Shown: positions 26,552 to 36,539 of the stretch, one piece after another
How the letters are laid out: every line of letters starts with the position of its first letter
Position numbering within the stretch: position 1 is the first letter of the stretch
Origin: Calidifontibacillus erzurumensis
GTDB lineage: Bacteria > Bacillota > Bacilli > Bacillales > Bacillaceae_J
DNA: 64,000 nt
Assembly (NCBI RefSeq): GCF_013303125.1
Contig: NZ_JABTTE010000010.1
Span: 1 to 64,000, forward strand
Direction: 5' to 3'
Notes under the pieces: generated by a model
What the model was told of the DNA's origin: nothing
What the model saw: the letters and a program-made list of their open reading frames with translations, nothing else
Database searches by the model: none
Program-made: the position numbers and the translations under genes

Positions 26552-28615
26552 TCACACATCCTTCTTCACTAACATGTCCATTGGTCGTAATCGTTTTTCT
26601 ATATGTACACAGAATTGCGGGGGATTTCCCAATCTATGATACATCGTCCAATCATCAACGAAATGTTTGACAATTTTTAAGCCGCAACCTCTAAAATCTT
26701 GTTCTTTTTCTTCAAATATGAATCCGGTTCCTTCATCTGAAACGGTGCTTTGGATGAGGTTTCCTTTTAGTGTGACTACTATATGGACCAATTTATGTTC
26801 TTTTTCTTCATTACCGTGTTCGATCGCATTTGTGCAAATTTCTGCCACTGCAACTTTAAATTCTTCGCAATCTTCTTTTAAAAAAGAGTATTTGGATAGT
26901 TGTTCATCGAGTTCCTTTAACACTTTTTTCTCTTCACCGAGTTTACTTTGAATTTTAATATCTACTAATGTTATATTTTTCTCCGACTCCTCATCGGAAG
27001 AAACGTCATCTGATTTTTTCCACGTTGATGCATGGATTTTTTTCTTCATAGTTACAATGGTCATATCATCCGACTGTTTGGTATTGACATAAAATTTTTT
27101 TATGTCTTCAATAATCGAGTGGATGCCTTTATTCCATTGCTTTTGAACCACATGGTGAAATTTTTCAAATCCGAAAATTTCTTTTTTATCGTTAACTTGC
27201 TCGATGATTCCATCTGTATAAAAAATAATGCCATCTAAATCATTAAGCGGGATCATTTGCTCTTCATAGGTTTCATTTTCATCGATGCCTATCGGCAAGG
27301 TGGATGTATTAAAGTAATCAATTTTTCCTTGCATATTCATTAACGGAGGAACATGGCCGGCACTTGCATAAGTAAATGTATTTGTTTCAATATCTAATAC
27401 TCCAATTCCCATCGTCACATACATACCATCTGAAAGCATTGGCATGAGCAAACGGTTGCATTCATTCAGCCATTCGGCAGGTGATAATTCCTCCGATTGA
27501 GTTTTGCCGCGAATAACTCCAATTGCAGCTGACATCAATAATGCGGACGGCACGCCTTTGCCTGATACATCACCGATGACGATGACCATTTTTTGATCAT
27601 TAATTTTTATAAAATCAAAAAAGTCTCCACCTACTTCTTTCACAGGCAATGACAACCCTTCCAATAGGAAACTCCCAACCGATATCGTTCCTTTTGGCAA
27701 CAAATTTTGCTGCACCGTTAAAGCGAATTTCAACTCATCTTCCAATTCAGCGTATAATCTTTGTGCCTTTGATTGCAGCTTATTGAAGCTTCCAATTAAA
27801 AATGCAATCTCATCAATGGATGTGACTGGAATGGTGGACCTGAGCAGTAAACTCCGATCCTCATTTTTCTCGTTCGTAATCAACTGGGTAATCGTTTGAA
27901 TGTGGTTAATAGAATCTAATACGGTTAATTTGATCACGACGATGGAAAAAAGACTTAAGAAACATATGGTTAAGACAACTTCTATAATTTGCGCCTCTAT
28001 GCTGCCTTCAATATTAATGAGAAGCCAAATAATATCGGTGACAACAACAAAAAATATGGAAAAGAAAATAAAATAAATTTTATTGCTTAAAGGAAGTTGA
28101 ACCATGGGAGATGCAGAAATTTTTAATTTTAAAATATAGGGTCTTAATAATTGGCTTAAAACACCGACAATCAACAAAGTGATCATCATAATGAGGCAAG
28201 TTTCGCGCAATAAACTTAAAATTAAGCTCACGAAAAACTCCCTTGTTATTTCTTCAAGCAGGAAAAATTCATATATATGGAAAGATAATGCCAACGACAT
28301 CATAAATATAATCGAAAATCGATACATTTTATAAGGAAATAAAACTAGGCGGTCAAACCAAACTTTTCTTTCGGGAGAGGGAAGTTGCTGTAATTCTGCC
28401 TCATCCATTTGAAAAATACCCTTGAGTTTTTTTACTGTGTAAAAATAATAAATGGTGATAAAAATAAGATTTTGCGCCATTACAAACGGTAAATTGTATT
28501 TCAAAACATCTTGCCATGGGGTACGCCAAATAACTAGATTTTGAAATTCAACAAATACGACGCCGGCCAGGCCGACAAGTGTATATAATAAAAAAATCCG
28601 AGCTTTCCAATTCAT
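26552..28615 (-). CDS. Membrane PP2C phosphatase fused to RsbW-like anti-sigma kinase
   Basis: The 687-residue protein has six or so N-terminal membrane helices (to about residue 225) and a linker of the HAMP kind. Next comes a SpoIIE-type PP2C domain at about 300-540 (EVGGDFFDFI, GDVSGKGVPSALLMSAAIGV, YTDGIIEQ), then a C-terminal HATPase domain at about 570-680 (AEICTNAIEHGN, then DEGTGFIFEE and GCGLKIVKHFVDDW). It therefore carries both the phosphatase and the kinase that act on one STAS protein, probably the product of the next gene. A tandem repeat lies immediately upstream of its start. Confidence 0.88.
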   Translation of the reverse strand: MNWKARIFLLYTLVGLAGVVFVEFQNLVIWRTPWQDVLKYNLPFVMAQNLIFITIYYFYTVKKLKGIFQMDEAELQQLPSPERKVWFDRLVLFPYKMYRFSIIFMMSLALSFHIYEFFLLEEITREFFVSLILSLLRETCLIMMITLLIVGVLSQLLRPYILKLKISASPMVQLPLSNKIYFIFFSIFFVVVTDIIWLLINIEGSIEAQIIEVVLTICFLSLFSIVVIKLTVLDSINHIQTITQLITNEKNEDRSLLLRSTIPVTSIDEIAFLIGSFNKLQSKAQRLYAELEDELKFALTVQQNLLPKGTISVGSFLLEGLSLPVKEVGGDFFDFIKINDQKMVIVIGDVSGKGVPSALLMSAAIGVIRGKTQSEELSPAEWLNECNRLLMPMLSDGMYVTMGIGVLDIETNTFTYASAGHVPPLMNMQGKIDYFNTSTLPIGIDENETYEEQMIPLNDLDGIIFYTDGIIEQVNDKKEIFGFEKFHHVVQKQWNKGIHSIIEDIKKFYVNTKQSDDMTIVTMKKKIHASTWKKSDDVSSDEESEKNITLVDIKIQSKLGEEKKVLKELDEQLSKYSFLKEDCEEFKVAVAEICTNAIEHGNEEKEHKLVHIVVTLKGNLIQSTVSDEGTGFIFEEKEQDFRGCGLKIVKHFVDDWTMYHRLGNPPQFCVHIEKRLRPMDMLVKKDV

Positions 28616-28622
28616 TTCATCA

Positions 28623-28980
28623 CATCCACGACAAAGTTAAGTTTGGGCGATCAATGGCTCCCATTGATGATTGGTACTAGCCCATCTACGTCAAAGTTAA
28701 GTTAGTGAGATAATGGCTTCAAATGATGATCGATGTTAGTCCATCCACAATAAAGTTAAGTTTGAGCGATAAAGGTTCCCATTGATGATTGGTACTAGCC
28801 CATCCATGACAAAGTTAGGTTTGGGCGATCAATGGCTCCCATTGATGATCGGTACTAGCCATCCATGACAAAGTTAGGTTTGAACAATACTGGCTTCACT
28901 TGATGTTTGGTGATAGCATTTCCGCAAAAAGTAAAGGTTTGAAAACGCACTGGGCTCCCCTTGAAATTGTTGGTCTCATA
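28623..28980. repeat. Tandem repeat, six units of about 59-60 bp
   Basis: Units begin catcca-gacaaagttaagttt and start at about 28623, 28683, 28742, 28801, 28860 and 28917. Most contain the palindrome ATCAATGG-CTC-CCATTGAT. Units 1 and 4 are nearly identical and copies become more degenerate towards 28980. The array starts eight bases upstream of the PP2C gene start (minus strand), so it occupies its promoter or leader. No coding frame runs through it. The rest of 28981-29176 is AT-rich without features I can name. Confidence 0.85.
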
Positions 28981-29176
28981 TTCACTGTAAGGGTTTAATT
29001 TACAATCCCATCAATATTGTTTTTGTATATTTACTTTAAACTTTTTCCTAACAATAAAATAGGATTACTAGTTAGGGTATCGCCCATTATGTGCGTCCTC
29101 ACACTTTCGGTAATGTTTATCGATGTTAAAGTGTCAGATATTCCTAAGTAATGAGTGCTCAAACACACTCTGTTTG

Positions 29177-30790
29177 TCAACGTTTTGTATTCCCTTTTGT
29201 TTTTTTCGTTTGTGAGTCTATGTTAAGTTTAAGTTCCAACCCTAGTTCTTCCTTCAACAGTTCTTTTTGTTTTTCGTAAAATTGTTTAGCTTCCATTGTT
29301 CGTCCTTGTAAGTGCAACAATGAAATTTTTTCATGAATAATATTTTCATTGAATGGTTCACATTCCAGCAATTCATTCAATAGTTGCTCTTTTATGTTAG
29401 TTTCCTCGTAGTAGTTATAAAGTTTTTGCAGTAAGTCTATTTGTTTTTCCTTCAGTTGTCTCCGAAGTTGAATAAGCCAATCTGCATAGACGATGTGAGG
29501 TACTAATTCATGATCATAGAGTCTCCGTGCCTTTTCAAAAAGCTTTACCGCTTCCTTGCGATCGATGTACCAAAGTTGCTTCCCAACTGAATATAACTTT
29601 AAATACGATTGAAGGTCAATTTCATTTATGATGTTCAAGTCGATTTGTACTTTGCCGCCTTTAATGGTCACAAAGGATTCCTTTATTATTTCTTTTGCTA
29701 CAAATTGTCTATTGATTTCATGGAGAAGGCCATAAAGGCGGTTTTCTGCTTTCTTTTGCTCAACCTCTGGATAAAATTCTTCAATGATTTGCTCCTTTTC
29801 TATCTTTTGGTTTGGTACTGTTAACAAATAAATGAGCACTTCTTCCGCTTTTTTCCGCTTCCAATTCAAGTTTTTAAGGCATTTGTCATCAGAGAAAATG
29901 GCAAAATCCCGAAACAGAGAAAATGATAGTTTCGTAGAGTTGTTTCTCATTTTTAGCGGCACTATTGTATTTTTATTTAAAGCAGCTTTCAAATCAGTTA
30001 AGCCTAAGAAATCGATTTGTTGCAATGCTTCTTCTAAATAATCCAATTTATTTAGGGTGGATGCTGCTAAAAGATAGGCCCATATTTTCAGTAAAGGGTG
30101 CTTATATTGATTTACTTTAGCTATCAGTGAATATATCGTGCCTTCTGTGATCCCCTCTGTTTTTAATTCGTTATGTAGCTGCCGAAACAAAGTGATAAGC
30201 GGATGGGATTGAAGTTCTTTTTTTGAAAAGAAATCAATGTAATTCCAAAATTGAGCAATCCAATCATAGCCTGATTTTGTTAGATTCATTTGAAAACTAA
30301 AGTTTTGCTTAAAAGCGGGCAAGTTTTGAATTTTTTCAAAAATATACGTATTTTTTGCCCGATCTTGCAAAAGGCAATAGAGCCAGCGGTAAGCTTCTAG
30401 AAGCATGATCGCTTCCTCTTCTGCTTCATCTAACAATTGAAAGGCTGCTATCGATTTTTCATAGTATTGCTTCGCCTGTTTGAGGTCTCCGTCAAATAAT
30501 GTATACAACGCTAAAAATCTATAAACAAAGGCTTGTTCTTTTATCGAAAACGTTGAGCCCGAAGTCTTTTCATTTTTAAAAAATTGGTAAATGATGTGAG
30601 ATTCAAATTGGTTTCCTAAATTAATTTGACAGCACCCGTAATGGCTCAGCCAACAGGTTAATTGAACACTGTCGCCAACATTCGTGCTGCTTTCTATTTT
30701 TGTTTTTAATAAATCGGCTAACTTAAGCCAATCTCCTTGTAAGAAAAGTGTAATATGCGATGGATAGTCCTCATTCATCTTACTGTTCAC
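29177..30790 (-). CDS. SARP/BTAD-type transcriptional regulator
   Basis: This 537-residue protein has TPR-like helical repeats in its first 270 residues. A winged-helix segment at about 300-370 follows (NWKRKKAEEVLIYLLTVP, KAENRLYGLLHEINRQF). The C-terminal part at about 400-530 is a BTAD domain, ending YEKQKELLKEELGLEL. This order places the DNA-binding domain before BTAD, as in AfsR/SARP-like regulators common in Bacilli. It lies divergent from the large S-layer-anchored gene at 31087, which it may control. That is inferred from position. Confidence 0.8.
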   Translation of the reverse strand: MNSKMNEDYPSHITLFLQGDWLKLADLLKTKIESSTNVGDSVQLTCWLSHYGCCQINLGNQFESHIIYQFFKNEKTSGSTFSIKEQAFVYRFLALYTLFDGDLKQAKQYYEKSIAAFQLLDEAEEEAIMLLEAYRWLYCLLQDRAKNTYIFEKIQNLPAFKQNFSFQMNLTKSGYDWIAQFWNYIDFFSKKELQSHPLITLFRQLHNELKTEGITEGTIYSLIAKVNQYKHPLLKIWAYLLAASTLNKLDYLEEALQQIDFLGLTDLKAALNKNTIVPLKMRNNSTKLSFSLFRDFAIFSDDKCLKNLNWKRKKAEEVLIYLLTVPNQKIEKEQIIEEFYPEVEQKKAENRLYGLLHEINRQFVAKEIIKESFVTIKGGKVQIDLNIINEIDLQSYLKLYSVGKQLWYIDRKEAVKLFEKARRLYDHELVPHIVYADWLIQLRRQLKEKQIDLLQKLYNYYEETNIKEQLLNELLECEPFNENIIHEKISLLHLQGRTMEAKQFYEKQKELLKEELGLELKLNIDSQTKKTKGNTKR

Positions 30791-30989
30791 CTCGATATGA
30801 TGGCTGGGAAAATCTCAATCAAGTTTAAAAAAGATATATTTTATATTTTTTTATAAAAAAATGCAGGCAATATCATAAATATTTCGACGTGGTAAAATAG
30901 AATCCTTTACCTTTTCGCAAAAGTTATAGGTATTTTTGATGAATTTCATGCGGTAAATAGGCGGAAGGACACAATATTTTTTTGATTTG

Positions 30990-31007
30990 ACGAGAAAATA
31001 GTCTCGT
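30990..31007. promoter_or_regulatory. Inverted repeat in the divergent BTAD / SLH gene region
   Basis: ACGAGA-N6-TCTCGT lies about 80 bp before the S-layer protein start, and TTGACG (30987-30992) overlaps its left arm. It is a possible operator. The promoter itself is uncertain. Confidence 0.35.
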
Positions 31008-31086
31008 TTGTAAGCGACTTGTAAGGTAAGATTTATAAGCTTTTCTTGTAAATCAATACCATTTAAAGAAATGGAGGAGAGACCTT

Positions 31087-34000
31087 ATGGGGGGAAGTAG
31101 AAGGTTTAGGAGATTAGTATCAATCACAATGGTCTTGATGATGGTTTTCTCGTTTTTTAGTACTTCCGTGTTTGCTGCTCAAAAGACAGATATTAGTGGC
31201 CATTGGGCAGAAAAAGAAATTAATGAATGGTTTGAAAAGGGTTTAATCGGAGGCTATAGTGATGGCAGCTTTAAGCCAAATGGGGCGATTACAAGAGCTG
31301 AATTTATTGCCTTAGTCAATCGTGCTTTCGGATTTGATGAATCAAGTGAAGGTGGTTTTACTGATATCTTCCCAAGCGACTGGTATTACAGTGAAATTTT
31401 GAAGGCGAAAGCGGCAGGTTACATTGGTGGCTATGAGGACGGTTCTATTAAACCCAACAATAATATTAGCCGCCAAGAGGTAGCAGCTATTTTAGCACGC
31501 TTGGCAAGTGTGGAAAGCAGAGCGTCAAGTGTCGATCAATTTAACGATAAAGACAATATTCCGACATGGAGCCGCGGAGTTGTCGGCGGTGTTGTAGATG
31601 CAGGTTTCATGAGAGGCTATGAAGACGGTACGTTTAAACCGTTTCATAACACGACGAGAGCAGAAGCTGTTGTCATTTTAAATCGTGCTTTAAAGGATAC
31701 ACAAAAACCTAGCGAGCAGGAAAAAGTGTATGACACAGCCGGTGTTTATGGTCCTGAAGAAGGCTTAGAGACAGTGGCAGGCAATGTCAAAGTAACCGCA
31801 TCAGGTGTAACATTAAGAAATATGGTCATTGAAGGTGACTTAACTATTTCGGAAGAAGTCGGAAATGGCGATGCTTTCTTGAAAGGCGTAACGGTTAAGG
31901 GAAAAACCTATGTCAACGGTGGTGGAGAAAACAGTATTCACTTTGAAGACACTGTTCTAATCACAGTTATCGTTAATAAAGAAGATGGTACAGTACGTAT
32001 CGTTGCAACAGGAAAAACATCTGTTCAAGAAGTAATTCTTCACTCAAGTGCAAAAGTAGAGCAAGACGGTACGGAAGGGATTGCTTTTAAAGAAGTAACA
32101 CTTGCTGAAAATCTACCAGCGAATTCGAAAGTAACATTAATCGGAAATTTCGAATCTGTAAATATTCTAGCAACAACCTTTGCAGTGGAAATTCCTAAAG
32201 GTTCCATTCAAGAAATGAATGTTGCGGAAAACGCGACAGATGCCAATATTACTGTGGCTGAGGATGCTAAGATTGTATCTTTAATATTGGACTCAGTAGT
32301 AAAAGTAATTGGGCAAGGTACAATTGAAAAAGCTGAAGGAAAGGCAGCCAACGATTCAACTTATGAGAAAAAGCCAAATAATATGGCGATCCTACCGTCA
32401 GGCGGCGGTGGAGGAGGTGGTGGTGGCAACCCTGGTGGTGGAAACCCTCCAGATGATCAAAATCCGGAACCAACGACACCTGAATCAATCACTTTAGAGT
32501 ATTTAGGTCATTCTGCCTTTATTTTAACAACAGATGAGAAGAAAATATTAATCGATCCTTGGGATCCAATATCTTTTGGACTGCCGAATTATATTTTACA
32601 AAATGAAGAAGAAATAAATCTCATTAATATAACACATTTTCATGACGACCATTCTTATGCGAAAGCCGCACCAACTGCCTTGGAAGCTGGTCAAATTATT
32701 CAAGGAGTCATATGGGATGAAGAAGAATTGGAATCTTATTTTAATGAAATTAAGAACGCAAAATATGGGGATGTTTTTATAAGCAGTATGAATCTGTACC
32801 ATTTCCCGAATACAGATGAATTTAAGCTGGAAGATGGTTCAAGACGTATTGAAAATAGTGGATTCATTTATCAAACTGCAAATATGCGAATGGTAAACAT
32901 GGGTGATGCCATGGGAACGATTCTTGATGGTTTAACGAATGAAGAAATTGAGACATTAAAGGGCTCAGTAGGAATAGATATTTTGATTGTTCCGATTGGA
33001 GATTGGGCTGGAAATTCTCTTAATAGTGAAGCCGTTATTAAGGCTATTAAAGATTTAAGTCCGAAAGTGGTCATTCCAGTTCATTCATGGGGTACGAAAA
33101 ATACGTTTTTAACTGCTGTTGAAGAAGATGGAACATTTACTATTGAAAAGAAAACGTCTGTTGTTACATTTAACAAATCTGAATTACCAACAGATGGAAC
33201 AGTCATTTGGGATATGAACGGTACTTTTGATAATAATGTACCAGGATTTTTTGTATTGCCACTAAAAGGGGATGTTCCAAATTCAACCCAAATTCTAACA
33301 TTTGGGATCCATCCTGGAAACTCAGCAATGATAAAAGTTCAAGAAAAAAACTTTGCCATTCCTATAGTTGGGTCTGATGTACCAGAAGATGCAATACCAT
33401 ATACATCGGGTTCTGATATCGAAAATGTGTCAGTTGGTGATCACGCTGGACTATATGAAGTAGATAGTAATGGGAAAGTTGTTGGTTTCGTTGATATCAC
33501 GTTGACAGAGGAAAATATCTTATTGCCTGAACCTAGTGAACTTGCTGTTGAAGAAATTATTACTTTAGATGTAGATGACAGCAAATCCTTCGGTCCAGGT
33601 GATGGTTTCCAAGTGGTATTTAATAATGATATTCATACTGAATCGCAAATTGAAATTAATACGTATTTGAAAACAGATGCAGAAACTATAATTTGGATAG
33701 GTACGGAAGAAAATGGAATGCAAATTCAATGGGTAGATAATAGGACTTTGCAAGTGATCATTGGAATTGATGGACTCCTCAACATTATGGAAGATGAATA
33801 TATTACACTTCCAAAAGAGATCGTTTATGATACTCAAAATATTCATCCAGTAGAGGACATAGTAATTACGCTATCAAAACCAGCATCGTTCCCTCCAAAA
33901 TTTGAAACTTGGATGGCTGAAACAGGGGACAATATAGGCGAAATCACTTTAACTGTAGATTTAGATGAAGAAGGAAAAGTCTATTATGTAGTAGTTCCAA

Positions 34001-34869
34001 ATGGAAGTAAATCGCCAACAGTCGAACAAATCATTGCAGGTGTTGATTATGACGATGTTACTGTTTCAGCAAGTGGAACAATTGCAGTTGATGATCCGGT
34101 ATCAGAGGTTGTGGAGGTAGTAGAAGGTTTAATACCAGGGGAACTTTACGATGTATATTTTGCCGCAGAGGATAATGAAGAAACACCAAATATTCAAATG
34201 ATGATAAAGCAAGTTCTTTCTGTGGAAGCAAAAGTAGAAGATTTATATATTATTAGTGCATCTACCTATGACTCATTTGAGGACGGTACAATTGATTCTT
34301 ATTTAGTGATGGTAAATCGTAGTATAATCGATCCTGACCCTGTAGAAGTTTTGAACAAAATTACCGTAAATGATAAAAAGCCGACTGCATTTATTACCGG
34401 TTACGGAGTAAATTCAGCAAATGATAATCTGTTTTGGCTTGAATTTGAAGAAATTGAAGATACAGGAGCATTACCGTCACTTATAATTGAGGCAGGGGCA
34501 ATTACAGATCATAATGGAATACCAAATATAACTCAAATAGTAGAGGAATCCCTGAGGCTTGATGGAGTTTCCCCAAAAGCATATATTGGAACAACTAATG
34601 ATACCATACAATTGGATTTAAGGTTTTCAGAAGATATAGATTCAATAGACATTGTTTCTGGCCTTGAAAATATTAATGGTGAAGAGATCACCATTGTTCC
34701 ACAAGATTTAAGATATGTAGAAATGCACATCACCAATGAAAACGGTGGCGTACAAACGGATAATAGCTTCGTGTTTGTAATTTATGATTTCGCGGGCAAC
34801 TATAATTATTATAAAGCGACGTTAACCGCTGATGGACAATGGATTTTGGAATTGTGGGATGAAACTTAA
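31087..34869 (+). CDS. S-layer-anchored protein with MBL-fold hydrolase domain
   Basis: The 1260-residue secreted protein begins with a signal peptide (to about residue 31). Three SLH domains follow between about 33 and 200 (HWAEKEINEWFEKGLIGGYS, the second at WYYSEILKAKAAGYIGGY, the third ending FKPFHNTTRAEAV), which bind cell-wall polymers. A beta-rich region then leads to a Gly-rich linker near 437-455. An UlaG-like metallo-beta-lactamase domain covers about 468-690, with HFHDDH at 517-522, GDAMG and a late VVIPVHSWG. The C-terminal 500 residues are beta-sandwich or Ig-like in character. An AATGGAGGAG ribosome site precedes the ATG. It is probably displayed on the cell surface with a metal-dependent hydrolase. 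The substrate is unknown. Confidence 0.85.
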   Translation: MGGSRRFRRLVSITMVLMMVFSFFSTSVFAAQKTDISGHWAEKEINEWFEKGLIGGYSDGSFKPNGAITRAEFIALVNRAFGFDESSEGGFTDIFPSDWYYSEILKAKAAGYIGGYEDGSIKPNNNISRQEVAAILARLASVESRASSVDQFNDKDNIPTWSRGVVGGVVDAGFMRGYEDGTFKPFHNTTRAEAVVILNRALKDTQKPSEQEKVYDTAGVYGPEEGLETVAGNVKVTASGVTLRNMVIEGDLTISEEVGNGDAFLKGVTVKGKTYVNGGGENSIHFEDTVLITVIVNKEDGTVRIVATGKTSVQEVILHSSAKVEQDGTEGIAFKEVTLAENLPANSKVTLIGNFESVNILATTFAVEIPKGSIQEMNVAENATDANITVAEDAKIVSLILDSVVKVIGQGTIEKAEGKAANDSTYEKKPNNMAILPSGGGGGGGGGNPGGGNPPDDQNPEPTTPESITLEYLGHSAFILTTDEKKILIDPWDPISFGLPNYILQNEEEINLINITHFHDDHSYAKAAPTALEAGQIIQGVIWDEEELESYFNEIKNAKYGDVFISSMNLYHFPNTDEFKLEDGSRRIENSGFIYQTANMRMVNMGDAMGTILDGLTNEEIETLKGSVGIDILIVPIGDWAGNSLNSEAVIKAIKDLSPKVVIPVHSWGTKNTFLTAVEEDGTFTIEKKTSVVTFNKSELPTDGTVIWDMNGTFDNNVPGFFVLPLKGDVPNSTQILTFGIHPGNSAMIKVQEKNFAIPIVGSDVPEDAIPYTSGSDIENVSVGDHAGLYEVDSNGKVVGFVDITLTEENILLPEPSELAVEEIITLDVDDSKSFGPGDGFQVVFNNDIHTESQIEINTYLKTDAETIIWIGTEENGMQIQWVDNRTLQVIIGIDGLLNIMEDEYITLPKEIVYDTQNIHPVEDIVITLSKPASFPPKFETWMAETGDNIGEITLTVDLDEEGKVYYVVVPNGSKSPTVEQIIAGVDYDDVTVSASGTIAVDDPVSEVVEVVEGLIPGELYDVYFAAEDNEETPNIQMMIKQVLSVEAKVEDLYIISASTYDSFEDGTIDSYLVMVNRSIIDPDPVEVLNKITVNDKKPTAFITGYGVNSANDNLFWLEFEEIEDTGALPSLIIEAGAITDHNGIPNITQIVEESLRLDGVSPKAYIGTTNDTIQLDLRFSEDIDSIDIVSGLENINGEEITIVPQDLRYVEMHITNENGGVQTDNSFVFVIYDFAGNYNYYKATLTADGQWILELWDET

Positions 34870-35332
34870 TACTTTAAGGACACGAAGATAGAAACGGCCA
34901 AGATTTGGGATATATCTAATTGTCAAAGGTATATGGGGGAGATTGAATGTACTGCAGATTTTGCCATTAGAACAGAGAATTTGCCTCCATGTCCCAAAAT
35001 AGTGACCTTTACATTTCATTACGTATTTATAAATAGTCATGCTCTCAATTTTGGGAGTATGACTTTTATTTTTATCCAATATGTGTAAAAAGATTCAAAG
35101 AAATATTTTTAGGGTATGGTAAGACATCTTCTAAAATACGATTACTAAAAATCATAAGAACTGAAAAATGAAACGGGTTACGAATTTTGGATGAAATTAT
35201 TGCAACGGGTTATTATTTTAGCTTGCAAAAGAGACTGATGAATCTCATAGACCTAACAACAACACTATTCCATTCGTTTGAACCACACTATTTTTTCCAC
35301 TATAATGAAAACGATAACAAGGAGGGATTCCT
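34870..35332. other. Intergenic gap after the SLH protein
   Basis: Contains the terminator at 35035-35073. Otherwise I see only AT-rich sequence, ending in an AAGGAGG ribosome site for the DUF2200 gene. Confidence 0.35.
35035..35073 (+). terminator. Terminator of the SLH protein gene
   Basis: AGTCATGCTCTC/GGGAGTATGACT form the stem, and TTTTATTTTTAT follows. Confidence 0.75.
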
Positions 35333-35683
35333 ATGACGAAACACCGAATTTATACAACGAGTGTTGCAAGCGTATATCCTCATTATGTTGCGAAGGCTGA
35401 GAAGAAAGGTCGTACGAAAGAAGAAGTTGATGAAATCATCCGTTGGTTGACTGGATACAGCCAAGAAGAATTAGAAGAACATTTAGCAAAAAAGACAGAT
35501 TTTGAAACATTCTTTTCACAAGCACCTCAACCGAATCCTGCAAGGGAGTTAATCAAAGGTGTTATTTGCGGTGTTCGAGTGGAAAACATTGAAGAACCAA
35601 TTATGCGGGAAATTCGTTATTTGGATAAGCTGATTGATGAGTTAGCGAAAGGAAAAGCGATGGAGAAAATTTTGCGTAAATAA
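35333..35683 (+). CDS. DUF2200 family protein
   Basis: This 116-residue soluble protein matches the DUF2200 family as I recall it ([20 protein letters not shown] at the start, then [11 protein letters not shown] and [17 protein letters not shown]). The family is common in Firmicutes and has no known function. AAGGAGG precedes the ATG. The next gene follows after about 55 bp. Confidence 0.8.
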   Translation: MTKHRIYTTSVASVYPHYVAKAEKKGRTKEEVDEIIRWLTGYSQEELEEHLAKKTDFETFFSQAPQPNPARELIKGVICGVRVENIEEPIMREIRYLDKLIDELAKGKAMEKILRK

Positions 35684-35739
35684 TAAAAAAATACGTTCAA
35701 TTAAACATGATTGTTTCGTTTATTCCTAGGAGGTTCATA

Positions 35740-36177
35740 ATGACAAATAAACTGGTCGTAAAAGACGAAATTCTGATCGATGCGGCTCCTTCAAAAGTAT
35801 GGGAGGTTCTAACATATCCCAAGTATGTTGCCCAATGGGATGAACTTCCGGAAGATTATCCTACTGAACAGATGGGTGTAGGAAGTAAAGTAGTTTGGGA
35901 TCTTCCAAACGGAGGACAAACGATTACAACTATTATAAAAGCAGAAGAAATGGAAGAATTAAAAATTGCTTTATACGTATCCACTTGGGAAGAAAAAACG
36001 AATGAAGGTGACGTGGCATATACGTATAAATTAGATGAAGTCAATGGGAACACTTTATTGAAAATTGAAATTGGTGACTTCGCCTTATTAACGAATGGGC
36101 AAGACTATTATGATGCTTCGGTGCAATTCGCATCTGAAGCAAAAAAAGTGATAAAAGAGTTAGCTGAAAGTCTTTAG
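35740..36177 (+). CDS. SRPBCC/START-like (AHSA1) family protein
   Basis: This 145-residue protein has the SRPBCC pattern: IDAAPSKVWEVLTYPKYVAQ at the start, a central beta-sheet and a final amphipathic helix (FASEAKKVIKELAESL). Such proteins bind hydrophobic ligands in a deep pocket. ATG 35740 is chosen because of AGGAGG six bases upstream. The in-frame ATG at 35707 has no site. A terminator follows. Confidence 0.82.
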   Translation: MTNKLVVKDEILIDAAPSKVWEVLTYPKYVAQWDELPEDYPTEQMGVGSKVVWDLPNGGQTITTIIKAEEMEELKIALYVSTWEEKTNEGDVAYTYKLDEVNGNTLLKIEIGDFALLTNGQDYYDASVQFASEAKKVIKELAESL

Positions 36178-36213
36178 GGATATATTCGAATGGAACTATT
36201 ACGAGAAGATTGG

Positions 36214-36257
36214 CTGTCTGAATTGTCAGAGATGTGGGCATTTCAGACGGTTTTTTT
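36214..36257 (+). terminator. Terminator after the SRPBCC gene
   Basis: CTGTCTGAA pairs with TTCAGACGG around an 18-nt loop, followed by seven T. The remaining bases to 36539 hold no gene I can see. Confidence 0.75.
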
Positions 36258-36539
36258 GTTTTTACAAAATCAAAAATTCAGGCAATCAGGTCATCGTATT
36301 TACTCCATTTCATACTTTTCAAAGTCTCTCGTTTAATTATTCTAGGATTCTAACTTATTATGTTGTTTTAACTTTTATGCATCACATATTGATTTAAAAA
36401 TTTTACCTTTAAATTATAATAAAACAAACAAATCCATTTTTTGTAAATGTATCTCCCTTACTTGATTGATGAAATATTTCAAGATTTAAAAAATCTAATC
36501 ATAAAATTATAAAAAATAAAATTTTGTAGGAGGAAAAGT

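Noticed and set aside
28623-28980. CRISPR array
   Set aside because: The repeats are contiguous 59-60 bp units with no separate spacers, and there are no cas genes.
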